Below the pieces are notes generated by a model, which saw only the letters and a list, made by a program, of their open reading frames with translations, did not search any database and was not told the origin of the DNA. From contig JAWOAS010000011.1 of NCBI GenBank assembly GCA_046498405.1, forward strand, positions 1 through 64,000: a DNA stretch of 64,000 nucleotides, in the 5' to 3' direction. The position numbers and the translations under genes were made by a program. How positions within the stretch are numbered: position 1 is the stretch's first letter; each line of letters starts with the position of its first letter. This DNA is from T1Sed10-49 sp046498405 (GTDB lineage Bacteria; Actinomycetota; Nitriliruptoria; Euzebyales; Egibacteraceae). Positions 38,288-46,541 of this stretch are shown one piece after another.

Positions 38288-38965
38288 GTGCGCTCGCTGC
38301 TGCGGTTCCTCGCGGGGGTGGTCCTGCCGATCGCGCTCATCGTCGCCGGCGCGCAGCTCCTGCGCCCGGGGACCGTCGAGGAGCCCCCACCGCCCTTGCT
38401 CGAGGCCGACGCGACCTCCGCCCCGACGGCCGAGCCGGTGGAGGGCACCTGGCGCGTCGTCGCCGACGAGTCCTTCGTGGGCTACCGCATCGAGGAGCGC
38501 GACCCGACGCGGGGCGCGAGGACGAACGAGGCCGTGGGTCGGACGAGGGCGATCGAGGGCCGGGTCACCGTCGACGACGGCGCCGTCGTCGAGGCGAGGG
38601 TCGCCGTCGATCTCACCGAGCTCGCCAGCGCCGAGCCGCGCCGTGATCAGATGATCCGGCGGCGGTACCTCGCGTCCTTCGACTACCCGGAGGCGCGCTT
38701 CGAGCTCACCGACCCGGTGACCCTCGAGCAGCCGGGCGACGGGGTGGTCGCTGAGACGGTCATCGAGGGCCGCCTCGAGCTGCGGGAGCGGTCGGCGCCG
38801 ATCGCCGTCCCGGTCGAGGTCGTCTGGGACACGGAGTCGGCCCGCGTCGTCGGTCGCGGCCGCGTCGGGCTCGACGACTACGACATCACCCCACCGCGGA
38901 TCGCCGGCTTCCGCTTCGTCGCCGACGAGGGCTACGTCGAGGTCGACCTCACGCTGCGCCCGTAG
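38288..38965 (+). CDS. YceI-family protein, membrane-anchored
   Basis: YceI-like lipocalin-fold protein (225 residues). An N-terminal hydrophobic segment (FLAGVVLPIALIVAGAQLL) acts as signal anchor; a Pro/Glu/Ala linker follows; and the domain from about residue 53 has the family pattern GTWRVVADESFVGYRIEE, VTVDDGAVVEARVAVDLTEL, RRYLASFDYPEARF and the closing YVEVDLTL. YceI proteins bind isoprenoid or polyprenyl-type lipids in the periplasm; the ligand here is unknown. The GTG start lacks a clear Shine-Dalgarno. It converges with the HNH gene. Confidence 0.88.
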   Translation: MRSLLRFLAGVVLPIALIVAGAQLLRPGTVEEPPPPLLEADATSAPTAEPVEGTWRVVADESFVGYRIEERDPTRGARTNEAVGRTRAIEGRVTVDDGAVVEARVAVDLTELASAEPRRDQMIRRRYLASFDYPEARFELTDPVTLEQPGDGVVAETVIEGRLELRERSAPIAVPVEVVWDTESARVVGRGRVGLDDYDITPPRIAGFRFVADEGYVEVDLTLRP

Positions 38966-39080
38966 GGCCGCGAGGGCCGCGTCACCGTTGGGCGCGTGTC
39001 GACGCCCGCCGCGCGAGGGTCCATCGCGCGTGGGTGTGGGACCGGGCGGTCGCGCCCGCCGAGGCCAGCGGGGGATCCTC

Positions 39081-39110
39081 GCGCTCGGGCCGGTCCTCGA
39101 GCCCGTGCGC
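39081..39110. terminator. Hairpin between convergent yceI-like and HNH genes
   Basis: GCGCTCGGGC and GCCCGTGCGC pair at nine of ten positions around a ten-base loop. It lies between two convergent stop codons, so it could end transcription from both sides. No T-run is present. Confidence 0.4.
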
Positions 39111-39145
39111 GTGGGGTCCTCCCCCGGGCCCTGCGTCGCCTTCGG

Positions 39146-40561
39146 TTAGAAGGGCATGTCCGCGTCGGGCCTGTCGGCGTCGTCGGCGGGGCGCCGTGGC
39201 AGTGGGGTGCCGTTGGGCTTGGTCCTCCAACGGCGGTCCTCGCGCTCGAAGGTGAACCGTCCGCTCTCGGGGTGGAGGACGAGCTGCCAGCCGTGGCGCT
39301 CGACGAGGCGGTGGTGCCGACGGCAGAGCGTCGCGAGCTCGTCGGGATCCGACCCGCCACCCGCGTGGGCCGGGACGCGGTGGTGATGGAGGTCGCTGTG
39401 CGCCGCAGGGCTCGCACATCCCGGCATCCGGCAGCCCCGGTCACGCGCCGCGACGGCCTGCCGCGTCGCGGCGGTGATGCCGTCGGTCGTCGACGTCGTC
39501 ATCGCGAGCGGACGAGCGCCGTCGGCGAGCACGACCCGCAGGGTCGTCGGGTTCGCCGCGAGGCTGTCGAGGACCGCCGCGGTGATCCGCGGCAGGTCTC
39601 CGCGCAGGTGCAGGGCCAGCGTGCCGTCCGGCTGGGCAGCCGCCGCGCTGAGGTCGACGTGGCAGGTGATCGCCGCGCGGGGCTTGCGGCCCTGGCCGCC
39701 GGCGAGCCACTGCCCGGCGATCTCGGCGAGGGCGTCGGCGTAGCTGCGACTCCGGCCCGTCGGCGACCAGGCGCCCTCGTCCTCGTCCGCTGACCCGGCC
39801 CCCTCCGCTGACCCGGCCCCCTCCGCTGACCCGGGCCCGTCGGCAGCCGGGTCGGCGTCGCACGCGCCCTCCGACGCGGGGGCCGCGGGCCCGTCGTCGT
39901 CGGTCGGCGGCCCCGCGGCGGCGTCGAGCGCGGCGAGGAACGGGGCCGCCTGCACCGGGTCGAGCTCGCCGTAGACCCGCACCCGCCCGTCGAAGGCGGG
40001 CTGGACCGACACGAAGCTCGCCTGGCGGCGCCGCTCGCTCGAGCGCTCGCGCTTGCGCTGGTCACGCAACTGCTCGACCGCCGCGTCGACGGCCCAGGGC
40101 AGCTGGTCGGGATCGTCGCTGGCGCCAGGATCGGCGAGCCACGCGCCGATGCGGTCGTCGATCTCGGCGCGGTGGGCCCTCGAGAGCCGCTTCGTCGCAC
40201 CAACGATCTGGCGCACCTGTCCCCACGAGATCTGCCCGCCAGCGAAGGCGGCGGCCGTGGCCGGCATCGAGGCGAGGGTGTCGGCCGACGTCTGGAGCAT
40301 CGACCGGTCGGCGCCGGTCATCCCTGCGGCGCAGGCCAGGAGCGTGTCGACGGGCAACCCCTCCTCGCGCTCGACGAGGCCGGATCCAGCCAGGGAGGCG
40401 ACGAGGGCGACGGCGCGGGCGAGGTGGGCGTTCGCTGCGGCCACCGCCGCGAGCAGCTCGGCGATCATGCCGGCATGGGGCTCGGCGGGATCGGCCGCGG
40501 AGCCGATCCGGTCGGGGTCTGGGGGATGGACGGAGCGTGGAGTAGAACGTGTGTTCGACAT
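39146..40561 (-). CDS. DUF222/13E12-type HNH endonuclease domain protein
   Basis: Actinobacterial 13E12-repeat family protein (471 residues). The helical DUF222 region has ALACAAGMTGADRSMLQ-type segments and SWGQVRQIVGATKRLSR. A Ser/Glu/Gly low-complexity insertion (coded by an 18-base tandem repeat) sits in the middle. The C-terminal HNH domain reads RGCRMPGCASPAAHSDLHHH, then DELATLCRRHHRLVERH, with the Cys pair and catalytic His present. The ATG at 40561 is preferred to an upstream TTG/GTG-type start because the first 31 residues of the longer frame are not family-like. Such genes are often multi-copy and possibly mobile; the role is unproven. Confidence 0.85.
   Translation of the reverse strand: MSNTRSTPRSVHPPDPDRIGSAADPAEPHAGMIAELLAAVAAANAHLARAVALVASLAGSGLVEREEGLPVDTLLACAAGMTGADRSMLQTSADTLASMPATAAAFAGGQISWGQVRQIVGATKRLSRAHRAEIDDRIGAWLADPGASDDPDQLPWAVDAAVEQLRDQRKRERSSERRRQASFVSVQPAFDGRVRVYGELDPVQAAPFLAALDAAAGPPTDDDGPAAPASEGACDADPAADGPGSAEGAGSAEGAGSADEDEGAWSPTGRSRSYADALAEIAGQWLAGGQGRKPRAAITCHVDLSAAAAQPDGTLALHLRGDLPRITAAVLDSLAANPTTLRVVLADGARPLAMTTSTTDGITAATRQAVAARDRGCRMPGCASPAAHSDLHHHRVPAHAGGGSDPDELATLCRRHHRLVERHGWQLVLHPESGRFTFEREDRRWRTKPNGTPLPRRPADDADRPDADMPF
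39788..39834 (-). repeat. 18-base tandem repeat inside the HNH gene
   Basis: The unit CGCTGACCCGGCCCCCTC occurs about 2.6 times and codes, on the minus strand, for a six-residue GAGSAE-type repeat. It lies in the disordered link before the HNH domain. Confidence 0.8.
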
Positions 40562-40690
40562 AGGGGCATCATGCCATGGGGGTGCGACACAGCGACGGGA
40601 ATCCACCGAGAGGCTGTGGAGAGTGCTCGAAGGAGCGCACGCTGGGCGCGCCACCGGAGGTGACCGGGCGGCACGTCGGCTACCGCGGCG

Positions 40691-42745
40691 TCAGCCCAGC
40701 GCCTCGGTCATCGCCCGCAGCTCGCGCTTGAGGTCGGCGATCTCGTCGCGCAGCCGGGCGGCGTACTCGAAGCGCAGCTCGGCGGAGGCCTCGGTCATCT
40801 CGTCGGTGAGCGACTGGATGAGCGTCTTGAGCTCGTCCTGCGGCAGGGCGGAGGGGTCGACGTCCTCGCTGCCGGCCCGCCGCCGCCGCGGCTCCCGGCC
40901 GAGCGCCGGCGTCGACGCCTCGTAGGGCATGCCGGCCTCGGCCGCGCGCGCCCGCTCGATGATGTCGCCGACCTTCTTGCGGATGGTCTGCGGGTCGATG
41001 CCGTGCTCGGTGTTGTAGTCGAGCTGGAGCTTGCGGCGGCGGTTCGTCTCGTCGATCGCGCGCTGCATCGAGTCGGTGACCTGATCGGCGTAGAAGAGCA
41101 CCTGCCCGTGGACGTTGCGGGCGGCGCGGCCGATCGTCTGGATGAGGCTCGTCTCCGAGCGCAGGAAGCCCTCCTTGTCGGCGTCGAGGATCGCGACGAG
41201 GGAGACCTCCGGCAGGTCGAGGCCCTCACGGAGGAGGTTGATCCCGACGAGGACGTCGAACTCGCCGAGGCGCAGCGACCGCAGGATCGCGATGCGCTCG
41301 ACGGTGTCGACCTCGGAGTGGAGGTAGCGCACGCGCAGGCCGGACTCGAGGAGGTAGTCGGTGAGGTCCTCGGACATCTTCTTCGTGAGGGTCGTCACGA
41401 GGACGCGCTCGTCGGCCTCGGCGCGTTCCCGGATCTCGCCGATGAGGTCGTCGATCTGCCCCTTCGTGGGGCGCACGACGACCTCCGGGTCGACGAGACC
41501 GGTGGGGCGGATGACCTGCTCAACGACGCTCGTGGCGACCCGCCGCTCGAAGGGCCCGGGGGTCGCCGAGACGTGGAGGGTCTGCGGAGTGCGCGCGCGG
41601 AACTCCTCGAAGGTCAGCGGGCGGTTGTCGAGGGCGGAGGGCAGGCGGAAGCCGTGGTCGACGAGCGTCTGCTTGCGGGAGCGGTCGCCCTCGTACATCC
41701 CACCGATCTGCGGGATCGTGACGTGCGACTCGTCGACGATGAGGAGGAAGTCGTCGGGGAAGTACTCGAGGAGGGTGTGGGGCGTGTCCCCCGGCCCGCG
41801 ACCGTCGATGTGGCGCGAGTAGTTCTCGATGCCCGAGCAGAAGCCGATCTCGCGGATCATCTCGAGGTCGTAAGTCGTGCGCATCCGCAGCCGCTGGGCC
41901 TCGAGGAGCTCGTTGCGACCCTCGAGCTCGGCGAGCCGAGCGGCGAGCTCGTCCTCGATGCTCGTCGCGGCCCGCGCCATGCGCTCGGCGCCGGCGACGT
42001 AGTGCGAGTTCGGGAAGATCCACGCCTCGTCGACCTTCGCGGTGAGCTCGCCGGTGAGCGGGTCGAGCTTGGTGATGCGCTCGACCTCGTCGCCGAAGAA
42101 CTCGATGCGGTAGGCGATCTCGGCGTCGGCGGGGAACACCTCGAGGGTGTCGCCGCGCATGCGGAACTTGCCGCGCACGAGGTTGAGGTCGTTGCGCTCG
42201 TAGAGGAGGTCGACGAGCTTGCGCAGCAGCGCGTCGACGTCGAGGCTCTCGCCCTCCTGGAGCCGGATGACGTGGCGGCGGTACTCGTCGGGCGAGCCGA
42301 GGCCGTAGATGCAGGACACGCTCGCGACGATGAGGACGTCGGGTCGGGTCAGCAGCGCCATCGTCGCGCGGTGGCGCAGCCGCTCGACCTCCTCGTTGAT
42401 CGCGGTGTCCTTCTCGATGTAGGTGTCGGTCTGCGGGACGTAGGCCTCGGGCTGGTAGTAGTCGTAGTAGCTGACGAAGTACTCGACGGCGTTGTCGGGC
42501 AGGAACTCCCGGAACTCGTTCGCCAGCTGCGCCGCGAGGGTCTTGTTCGGCGCCATGACGAGCGTCGGCTTCTGGACCTGCTCGACGATCTTCGAGGCGG
42601 TGTAGGTCTTGCCGGAGCCGGTGACCCCGAGGAGGACGACGTCGGACTCGCCGCGCTGCAGGGCCTCCGCGGACCCCTCGATCGCGCGCGGCTGGTCCCC
42701 CGCGGGCTCGAACTCGCTGACGACGCGGAAGCGCTGGTCGCTCAT
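40691..42745 (-). CDS. uvrB: Excinuclease ABC subunit UvrB
   Basis: DNA-loading helicase-like subunit of nucleotide excision repair (684 residues). It has Walker A GVTGSGKTYTAS (about residues 40-50), the damage-probing beta-hairpin YYDYYQPEAYVP, helicase motifs including LLIVDESHVT and TIGRAARNVHG, and the C-terminal UVR domain ELRFEYAARLRDEI that binds UvrC. It lies divergent from the acyltransferase gene, with both promoters in a 135-base gap. TACGAT stands six bases before the ATG, so the message is probably leaderless. Confidence 0.96.
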   Translation of the reverse strand: MSDQRFRVVSEFEPAGDQPRAIEGSAEALQRGESDVVLLGVTGSGKTYTASKIVEQVQKPTLVMAPNKTLAAQLANEFREFLPDNAVEYFVSYYDYYQPEAYVPQTDTYIEKDTAINEEVERLRHRATMALLTRPDVLIVASVSCIYGLGSPDEYRRHVIRLQEGESLDVDALLRKLVDLLYERNDLNLVRGKFRMRGDTLEVFPADAEIAYRIEFFGDEVERITKLDPLTGELTAKVDEAWIFPNSHYVAGAERMARAATSIEDELAARLAELEGRNELLEAQRLRMRTTYDLEMIREIGFCSGIENYSRHIDGRGPGDTPHTLLEYFPDDFLLIVDESHVTIPQIGGMYEGDRSRKQTLVDHGFRLPSALDNRPLTFEEFRARTPQTLHVSATPGPFERRVATSVVEQVIRPTGLVDPEVVVRPTKGQIDDLIGEIRERAEADERVLVTTLTKKMSEDLTDYLLESGLRVRYLHSEVDTVERIAILRSLRLGEFDVLVGINLLREGLDLPEVSLVAILDADKEGFLRSETSLIQTIGRAARNVHGQVLFYADQVTDSMQRAIDETNRRRKLQLDYNTEHGIDPQTIRKKVGDIIERARAAEAGMPYEASTPALGREPRRRRAGSEDVDPSALPQDELKTLIQSLTDEMTEASAELRFEYAARLRDEIADLKRELRAMTEALG

Positions 42746-42751
42746 CCCCTC

Positions 42752-42757
42752 ATCGTA
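42752..42757 (-). promoter_or_regulatory. -10 element for uvrB, leaderless start
   Basis: TACGAT on the minus strand ends six bases before the uvrB ATG, so transcription would begin at the A of the start codon. The GAGGGG between them could act as a Shine-Dalgarno only on a longer transcript. Confidence 0.5.
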
Positions 42758-42866
42758 GGCGCGGCCGCCAGCCGCCGCGTGCGGGTGGCGCCGTCGAGCC
42801 GGCCGGCGCGACCGCGACCCGCCGCCTCGGGCGTCGTGGCTCCCTGAACGCCGGCGCGCCCGCCCC

Positions 42867-42872
42867 TAGGAT
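42867..42872 (+). promoter_or_regulatory. -10 element for acyltransferase gene, leaderless start
   Basis: TAGGAT ends eight bases before the ATG at 42881, with no ribosome-binding site between. CTGAAC (42844-42849) at a 17-base spacing is a weak -35. Confidence 0.45.
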
Positions 42873-42880
42873 CCCCGGCG

Positions 42881-44281
42881 ATGCGCGCCTTCGTCGACCG
42901 CACGCTCGCCGCCCTCGCCGGGCTGGCCCTTCGCGGCTTCTTCCGCGACATCGAGATCGTCGGCCGCGAGCGCATCCCCGCCGACGTGCCGTTGCTCGTC
43001 GTGGCGAACCACTTCAACGCGATCGTCGACGCCGCGCTCGTCGTCCACAGCCTCGGACGCCTCCCACGGTTCGTCGCGAAGGCGGCGCTGTGGGACCGCG
43101 TGTGGCGCCGGCCGTTCCTCTGGCTGGCCGGCCTCGTGCCCGTCTACCGCCGGCAGGACACCGACGACCTCAGCGCCAACCATTCGGCGTTCTCGACCTG
43201 CCAGGAGCTCCTCGTCCGCGACAAGGCCGTGGCGCTCTTCCCCGAGGGCGCGGTCAGCCGCACCCCCGCCCTCGCGCCGGTGCGCACCGGTGCGGCGCGC
43301 ATCGCCCTCGGCGCGCGCAGCGAGGGGGCGCGGGGGCTGCGCATCCTGCCGATCGGGCTCACCTACGAGGACCGCGTCGCGCTACGCTCCCGCGCCCTCG
43401 TGCACATCGGCGAGCCGATCGACCTCGACGCCGAGATCGACCGCTTCGTCGAGCCGGGGGCCTCGGACGACGAGGACAACCACGACGCCGTCCGCGGTCT
43501 CACCGCCGAGATCGCCGAGCGCATGGCCGCGGTCACCCCGGAGGCGGCCGACACGCGGGAGGCCGCGGTCCTCGCACGCGCCGCCGACGTCGCGCTGCGA
43601 CCCCACGGACGGGTGCCGCCGCGCACCGTGCCGCTCGCCGATCGCGAGCGGGTCGCCCGCGAGCTCGCCCACGCCGATCGCGCGGACCGCGAGCGGCTCC
43701 TCGATCTCCTCGCGCGCTACGAGCTCGACCTCTCGCTGCTCGGGCTCCGCGACGCCTACCTCGTGGGGCGCTACCGCGCGGGGCGGCTCTTCCGGCTCGT
43801 CCTGCTCACCGCCCTCGCGCTCGCGCTCGTCGCGCCGTTCGCGCTCGTCGGCGCGGTCGTCAACGCCGTGCCGTACTGGGGCGTGCACTGGGCCGGCAGG
43901 GTGATTCGCGACCCCCTGCTCAAGGGGACCGCGCGGCTGCTCTCCGGCGTCGCGCTCTTCCCGCCGACGTGGCTCGTCATCGCCTGGCTCGCGCCGTGGC
44001 AGGGGTGGCTGGCGCGGCTCGGGATCATCGTCGCAGCCCCCGTCCTCGGTCTCATCGCCGTGCGCGCCCTCGAGGCCGTCGTCGCCGTCGCGCGCTCGTG
44101 GCGTGGGTGGATCACCCTCATCGAGCGGAGCGACGACCTCGCCCAGGTCCGGGCCGACCGCGCGCGGGTGGTCGCGCTCGTCCACGAGCTCGCACCGACG
44201 GCCCTCGGAGCCCGGACGCGCGACGCGCCGCCGGCCCCCGCCCGGGAGTCGGGCGGCAGCGGCGACGCGTCAGGGCCCTGA
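42881..44281 (+). CDS. PlsC-like 1-acylglycerol-3-phosphate acyltransferase
   Basis: Acyltransferase (466 residues) of the PlsC/LPLAT family. The catalytic NHX4D motif is NHFNAIVD (about residues 46-53), with RPFLWLAGLVPVYRR and the substrate-binding FPEGAVSRTP. After the catalytic domain of about 230 residues comes a long C-terminal extension with several membrane helices (LVLLTALALALVAPFALVGA, LGIIVAAPVLGLIAV) and a charged tail. It may make phosphatidic acid or acylate another membrane lipid. The extension makes it resemble large bacterial LPLAT proteins rather than minimal PlsC. Confidence 0.88.
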   Translation: MRAFVDRTLAALAGLALRGFFRDIEIVGRERIPADVPLLVVANHFNAIVDAALVVHSLGRLPRFVAKAALWDRVWRRPFLWLAGLVPVYRRQDTDDLSANHSAFSTCQELLVRDKAVALFPEGAVSRTPALAPVRTGAARIALGARSEGARGLRILPIGLTYEDRVALRSRALVHIGEPIDLDAEIDRFVEPGASDDEDNHDAVRGLTAEIAERMAAVTPEAADTREAAVLARAADVALRPHGRVPPRTVPLADRERVARELAHADRADRERLLDLLARYELDLSLLGLRDAYLVGRYRAGRLFRLVLLTALALALVAPFALVGAVVNAVPYWGVHWAGRVIRDPLLKGTARLLSGVALFPPTWLVIAWLAPWQGWLARLGIIVAAPVLGLIAVRALEAVVAVARSWRGWITLIERSDDLAQVRADRARVVALVHELAPTALGARTRDAPPAPARESGGSGDASGP

Positions 44282-44284
44282 GGA

Positions 44285-44307
44285 GGCGGCGGGCGGGGCC
44301 CGCCGCC
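44285..44307. terminator. Hairpin between convergent acyltransferase and small protein genes
   Basis: GGCGGCGGG (44285-44293) pairs perfectly with CCCGCCGCC (44299-44307) around CGGGG. It lies four bases after the acyltransferase stop, between two convergent genes; it could serve both directions. Confidence 0.55.
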
Positions 44308-44321
44308 GTCACGGGATACCG

Positions 44322-44519
44322 CTAGCGGCGACGGCGCCGGAAGACGCGGAAGACGACGAGGAGCGCCGCGAGCGCGCCAGCGATGCCCGCCGCGGTCTTC
44401 TTGTCGACGCCGGAGGCGTCGGTCTCCGCCGCGCCGCTCTTCTCCTCGTCGAAGTGGATGAGGTCGGCGAACGCCGGCCGGGTCTCCGGTGCGTCGGCGG
44501 CCTTCTTGAGCTCCGTCAT
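44322..44519 (-). CDS. Small single-pass membrane protein
   Basis: Hypothetical protein of 65 residues. A hydrophilic N-terminal part (MTELKKAADAPETRPAFADL) leads to one hydrophobic helix (AAGIAGALAALLVVFRVF) and a run of five arginines at the C-terminus. This is the pattern of a small tail-anchored membrane peptide or of a C-terminal sorting-like tail, but the protein has no signal peptide or LPXTG. The ATG at 44519 is chosen because GGAGGGAG lies about 5 bases upstream. No function can be assigned. The 221 bases up to moaA beyond 44519 show no other gene. Confidence 0.65.
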   Translation of the reverse strand: MTELKKAADAPETRPAFADLIHFDEEKSGAAETDASGVDKKTAAGIAGALAALLVVFRVFRRRRR

Positions 44520-44740
44520 GGGGTCTCCCTCCGCTAATGCGTCGTCGTCCGGGTTCCTCGCTCCTGGCTCGAGCGCCACCGGCACGGCCTCCGGCGTGGC
44601 ACGCCACCCTGGCGGCCGACCCGGCGACGGACCGGTTTCTCGTCATCCTCGCACGTCTCGAGGGCCGACACACGTCACGACGCCGCCGCGCCCGTCACGG
44701 TCCGCGCGCCCCGCCGCCAGCGGCGCGACCGCCCGTCGCC

Positions 44741-45754
44741 TCAGCCGCCGATGTAGCTCATCTCGACCCGCGGCAGGTCGCGGGTCGCCTCCGAGCGCAG
44801 CTCGGAGTAGCGGTCGGTGCGGGCCCGCCAGACCTCCTCGATGGTCGCCGCGAGGTCGTCGCCGGTGCCGCCCCCGCGCAGCGTCGCCCGGAGGTCGGTG
44901 CCGCTGACGGCGAAGAGGCAGGTGAAGAGCTCACCGATCGCCGAGAGACGAGCCCGGGTGCACGTGCCGCAGAAGGGCTGCGAGACCGAGGTGATGACGC
45001 CGACCTCGCCGCCACCGTCGCGGTAGCGGTAGCGCTCGGCGACCTGCCCCTCGGGGCCGCCGTCGATCGGCTCGAGCGGGAAGGCCTCGTCGAGGCGGGC
45101 GAGCAGCTCCTCGGCGGGCACGACCTCGTCGAGGCGCCAGCCGTTCGTCCGTCCGACGTCCATGAACTCGATGAAGCGCACGACGACGCCGCGCTCGCGG
45201 CCGTAGCGGGCGAGGTCGACGACCCCCTCGTCGTTGACCCCCCGGCGGACGACGGCGTTGACCTTGACCGGGGTGAGGCCCGCCGCGAGGGCGGCGTCGA
45301 TGCCGTCGAGGACTGCCTGCAGGGGCACGCTCGTGTCGGCCATCGCGGCGAAGACGCGCTCGTCGAGGCTGTCGAGGCTCACGCTCACGCGGTCGAGCCC
45401 GGCCTCGGCCAGGGCGCCGGCGTGCCGCGGCAGCAGGGAGCCGTTCGTCGTGAGCGCGAGATCGTCGATGCCCTCGATCCGGGCGATGAGCTCCACGAGC
45501 CGCGGCAGGTCGCGCCGCACGAGCGGCTCGCCGCCGGTGAGGCGGACCTTGCGCAGCCCGAGGTCCGCGAGGACGCGCGCCACCGTGGCGATCTCCTCGA
45601 AGGAGAGGAGCTCGTCACGCTCGAGGAAGGCGTGGTCGGGGCCGAAGCGCTCCCGTGGCATGCAGTAGGTGCAGCGGAAGTTGCAACGGTCGGTCACCGA
45701 CACGCGGAGGTCGGTCAGGGCCCTGCCGAGTTGGTCGATCGCGTGGGTGCTCAC
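44741..45754 (-). CDS. moaA: GTP 3',8-cyclase MoaA (molybdenum cofactor)
   Basis: Radical-SAM enzyme (337 residues) starting molybdopterin synthesis from GTP. The N-terminal cluster motif is CNFRCTYC (Cys24, Cys28, Cys31), and the second cluster is CGTCTRARLSAIGELFTC. The essential C-terminal Gly-Gly is present as SYIGG. The GTG at 45754 is chosen over an upstream TTG/GTG because TAGGCT stands eight bases before it, giving a leaderless start. No other moa or mob gene is visible in this window. Confidence 0.95.
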   Translation of the reverse strand: MSTHAIDQLGRALTDLRVSVTDRCNFRCTYCMPRERFGPDHAFLERDELLSFEEIATVARVLADLGLRKVRLTGGEPLVRRDLPRLVELIARIEGIDDLALTTNGSLLPRHAGALAEAGLDRVSVSLDSLDERVFAAMADTSVPLQAVLDGIDAALAAGLTPVKVNAVVRRGVNDEGVVDLARYGRERGVVVRFIEFMDVGRTNGWRLDEVVPAEELLARLDEAFPLEPIDGGPEGQVAERYRYRDGGGEVGVITSVSQPFCGTCTRARLSAIGELFTCLFAVSGTDLRATLRGGGTGDDLAATIEEVWRARTDRYSELRSEATRDLPRVEMSYIGG

Positions 45755-45762
45755 GGCCGGCA

Positions 45763-45768
45763 AGCCTA
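45763..45768 (-). promoter_or_regulatory. -10 element for moaA, leaderless start
   Basis: TAGGCT on the minus strand ends eight bases before the moaA GTG, without a Shine-Dalgarno between. It matches the spacing seen before uvrB and the acyltransferase gene. Confidence 0.45.
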
Positions 45769-45893
45769 GGGGCCCCGCCGAGCCGCCGCCAACACCGGTG
45801 CGCGAGAGCACGCGGCGCCGAGTGGCGGCAGAGGGCCCGCACGATCGCGCGGTCCCCGGGGGCGCGAGCCTGGGCCTTCACCCCACGCGCGGC

Positions 45894-46520
45894 TCAGCCC
45901 CGGCGCCGCGCCTCGCTGCGCTCGCGCGCGGCCGCCTCGAGCTCGTCGATGACCTCGTCGGTGCGCGCCCGGAGCGCAGTGAGGTCGCCCTCGTTCCAGA
46001 TCGTGTGGGTGGCGACGGCGAGCTTGTCCTCGAGGGAGGCCTGGGCGCCGATGCGCTGCTGCGCCGCGTCGCGGTCCATGCCCCGCTCCTCGACGAGTCG
46101 GTCCTCCTGGGTCTCAGGGTGGGTGGCGACGACGACGACGGCGTCGAACTCGATCGGGGCGCCCATCTCGACGAGCAGCGCGACGTCGACGACGACGAGC
46201 CCGTCGAGGTGGGTCATGACCTCGAGGCGGTTGGCGATCTCCCGCAGGATCGGCGGGTGGGTGAGCTCGTTGAGCACCGCCCGCTGGCCGGCGTCGGCGA
46301 AGACCATCGCCCCGAGGCGGTCACGGTCGATGAAGCCCGCGTCGTCGAGGATCCCCTGGCCGAAGTGCGAGACGATGCGGTGCCACGTCGGCGTCTGGGG
46401 CAGGACGACCTCGCGCGAGATCTGGTCGGCGTCGATGACCTCGGCGCCACGCTCGGTGAAGCGCTCCGCCACCGTCGACTTGCCGGAGGCAATGCCCCCG
46501 GTCAGCCCGACGAGGTACAC
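45894..46520 (-). CDS. coaE: Dephospho-CoA kinase
   Basis: Last enzyme of coenzyme A synthesis (208 residues). It has the P-loop in LTGGIASGKSTVAE (about residues 6-17), then VIDADQISREV and later LVVVDVALLVEMGA, typical of the CoaE fold. It has normal bacterial length and ends in a short basic tail. The GTG start has GAGGAGG upstream. It lies 21 bases after rpsA on the same strand, and both are usual neighbours in actinobacteria. Confidence 0.94.
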   Translation of the reverse strand: MYLVGLTGGIASGKSTVAERFTERGAEVIDADQISREVVLPQTPTWHRIVSHFGQGILDDAGFIDRDRLGAMVFADAGQRAVLNELTHPPILREIANRLEVMTHLDGLVVVDVALLVEMGAPIEFDAVVVVATHPETQEDRLVEERGMDRDAAQQRIGAQASLEDKLAVATHTIWNEGDLTALRARTDEVIDELEAAARERSEARRRG

Positions 46521-46541
46521 CTCGCGCCCTCCTCGTCGCCG

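Noticed and set aside
40691..42880. SOS/LexA box upstream of uvrB or uvrA
   Set aside because: No convincing palindrome of that kind was visible in the gaps before either gene, though the search was by eye only.
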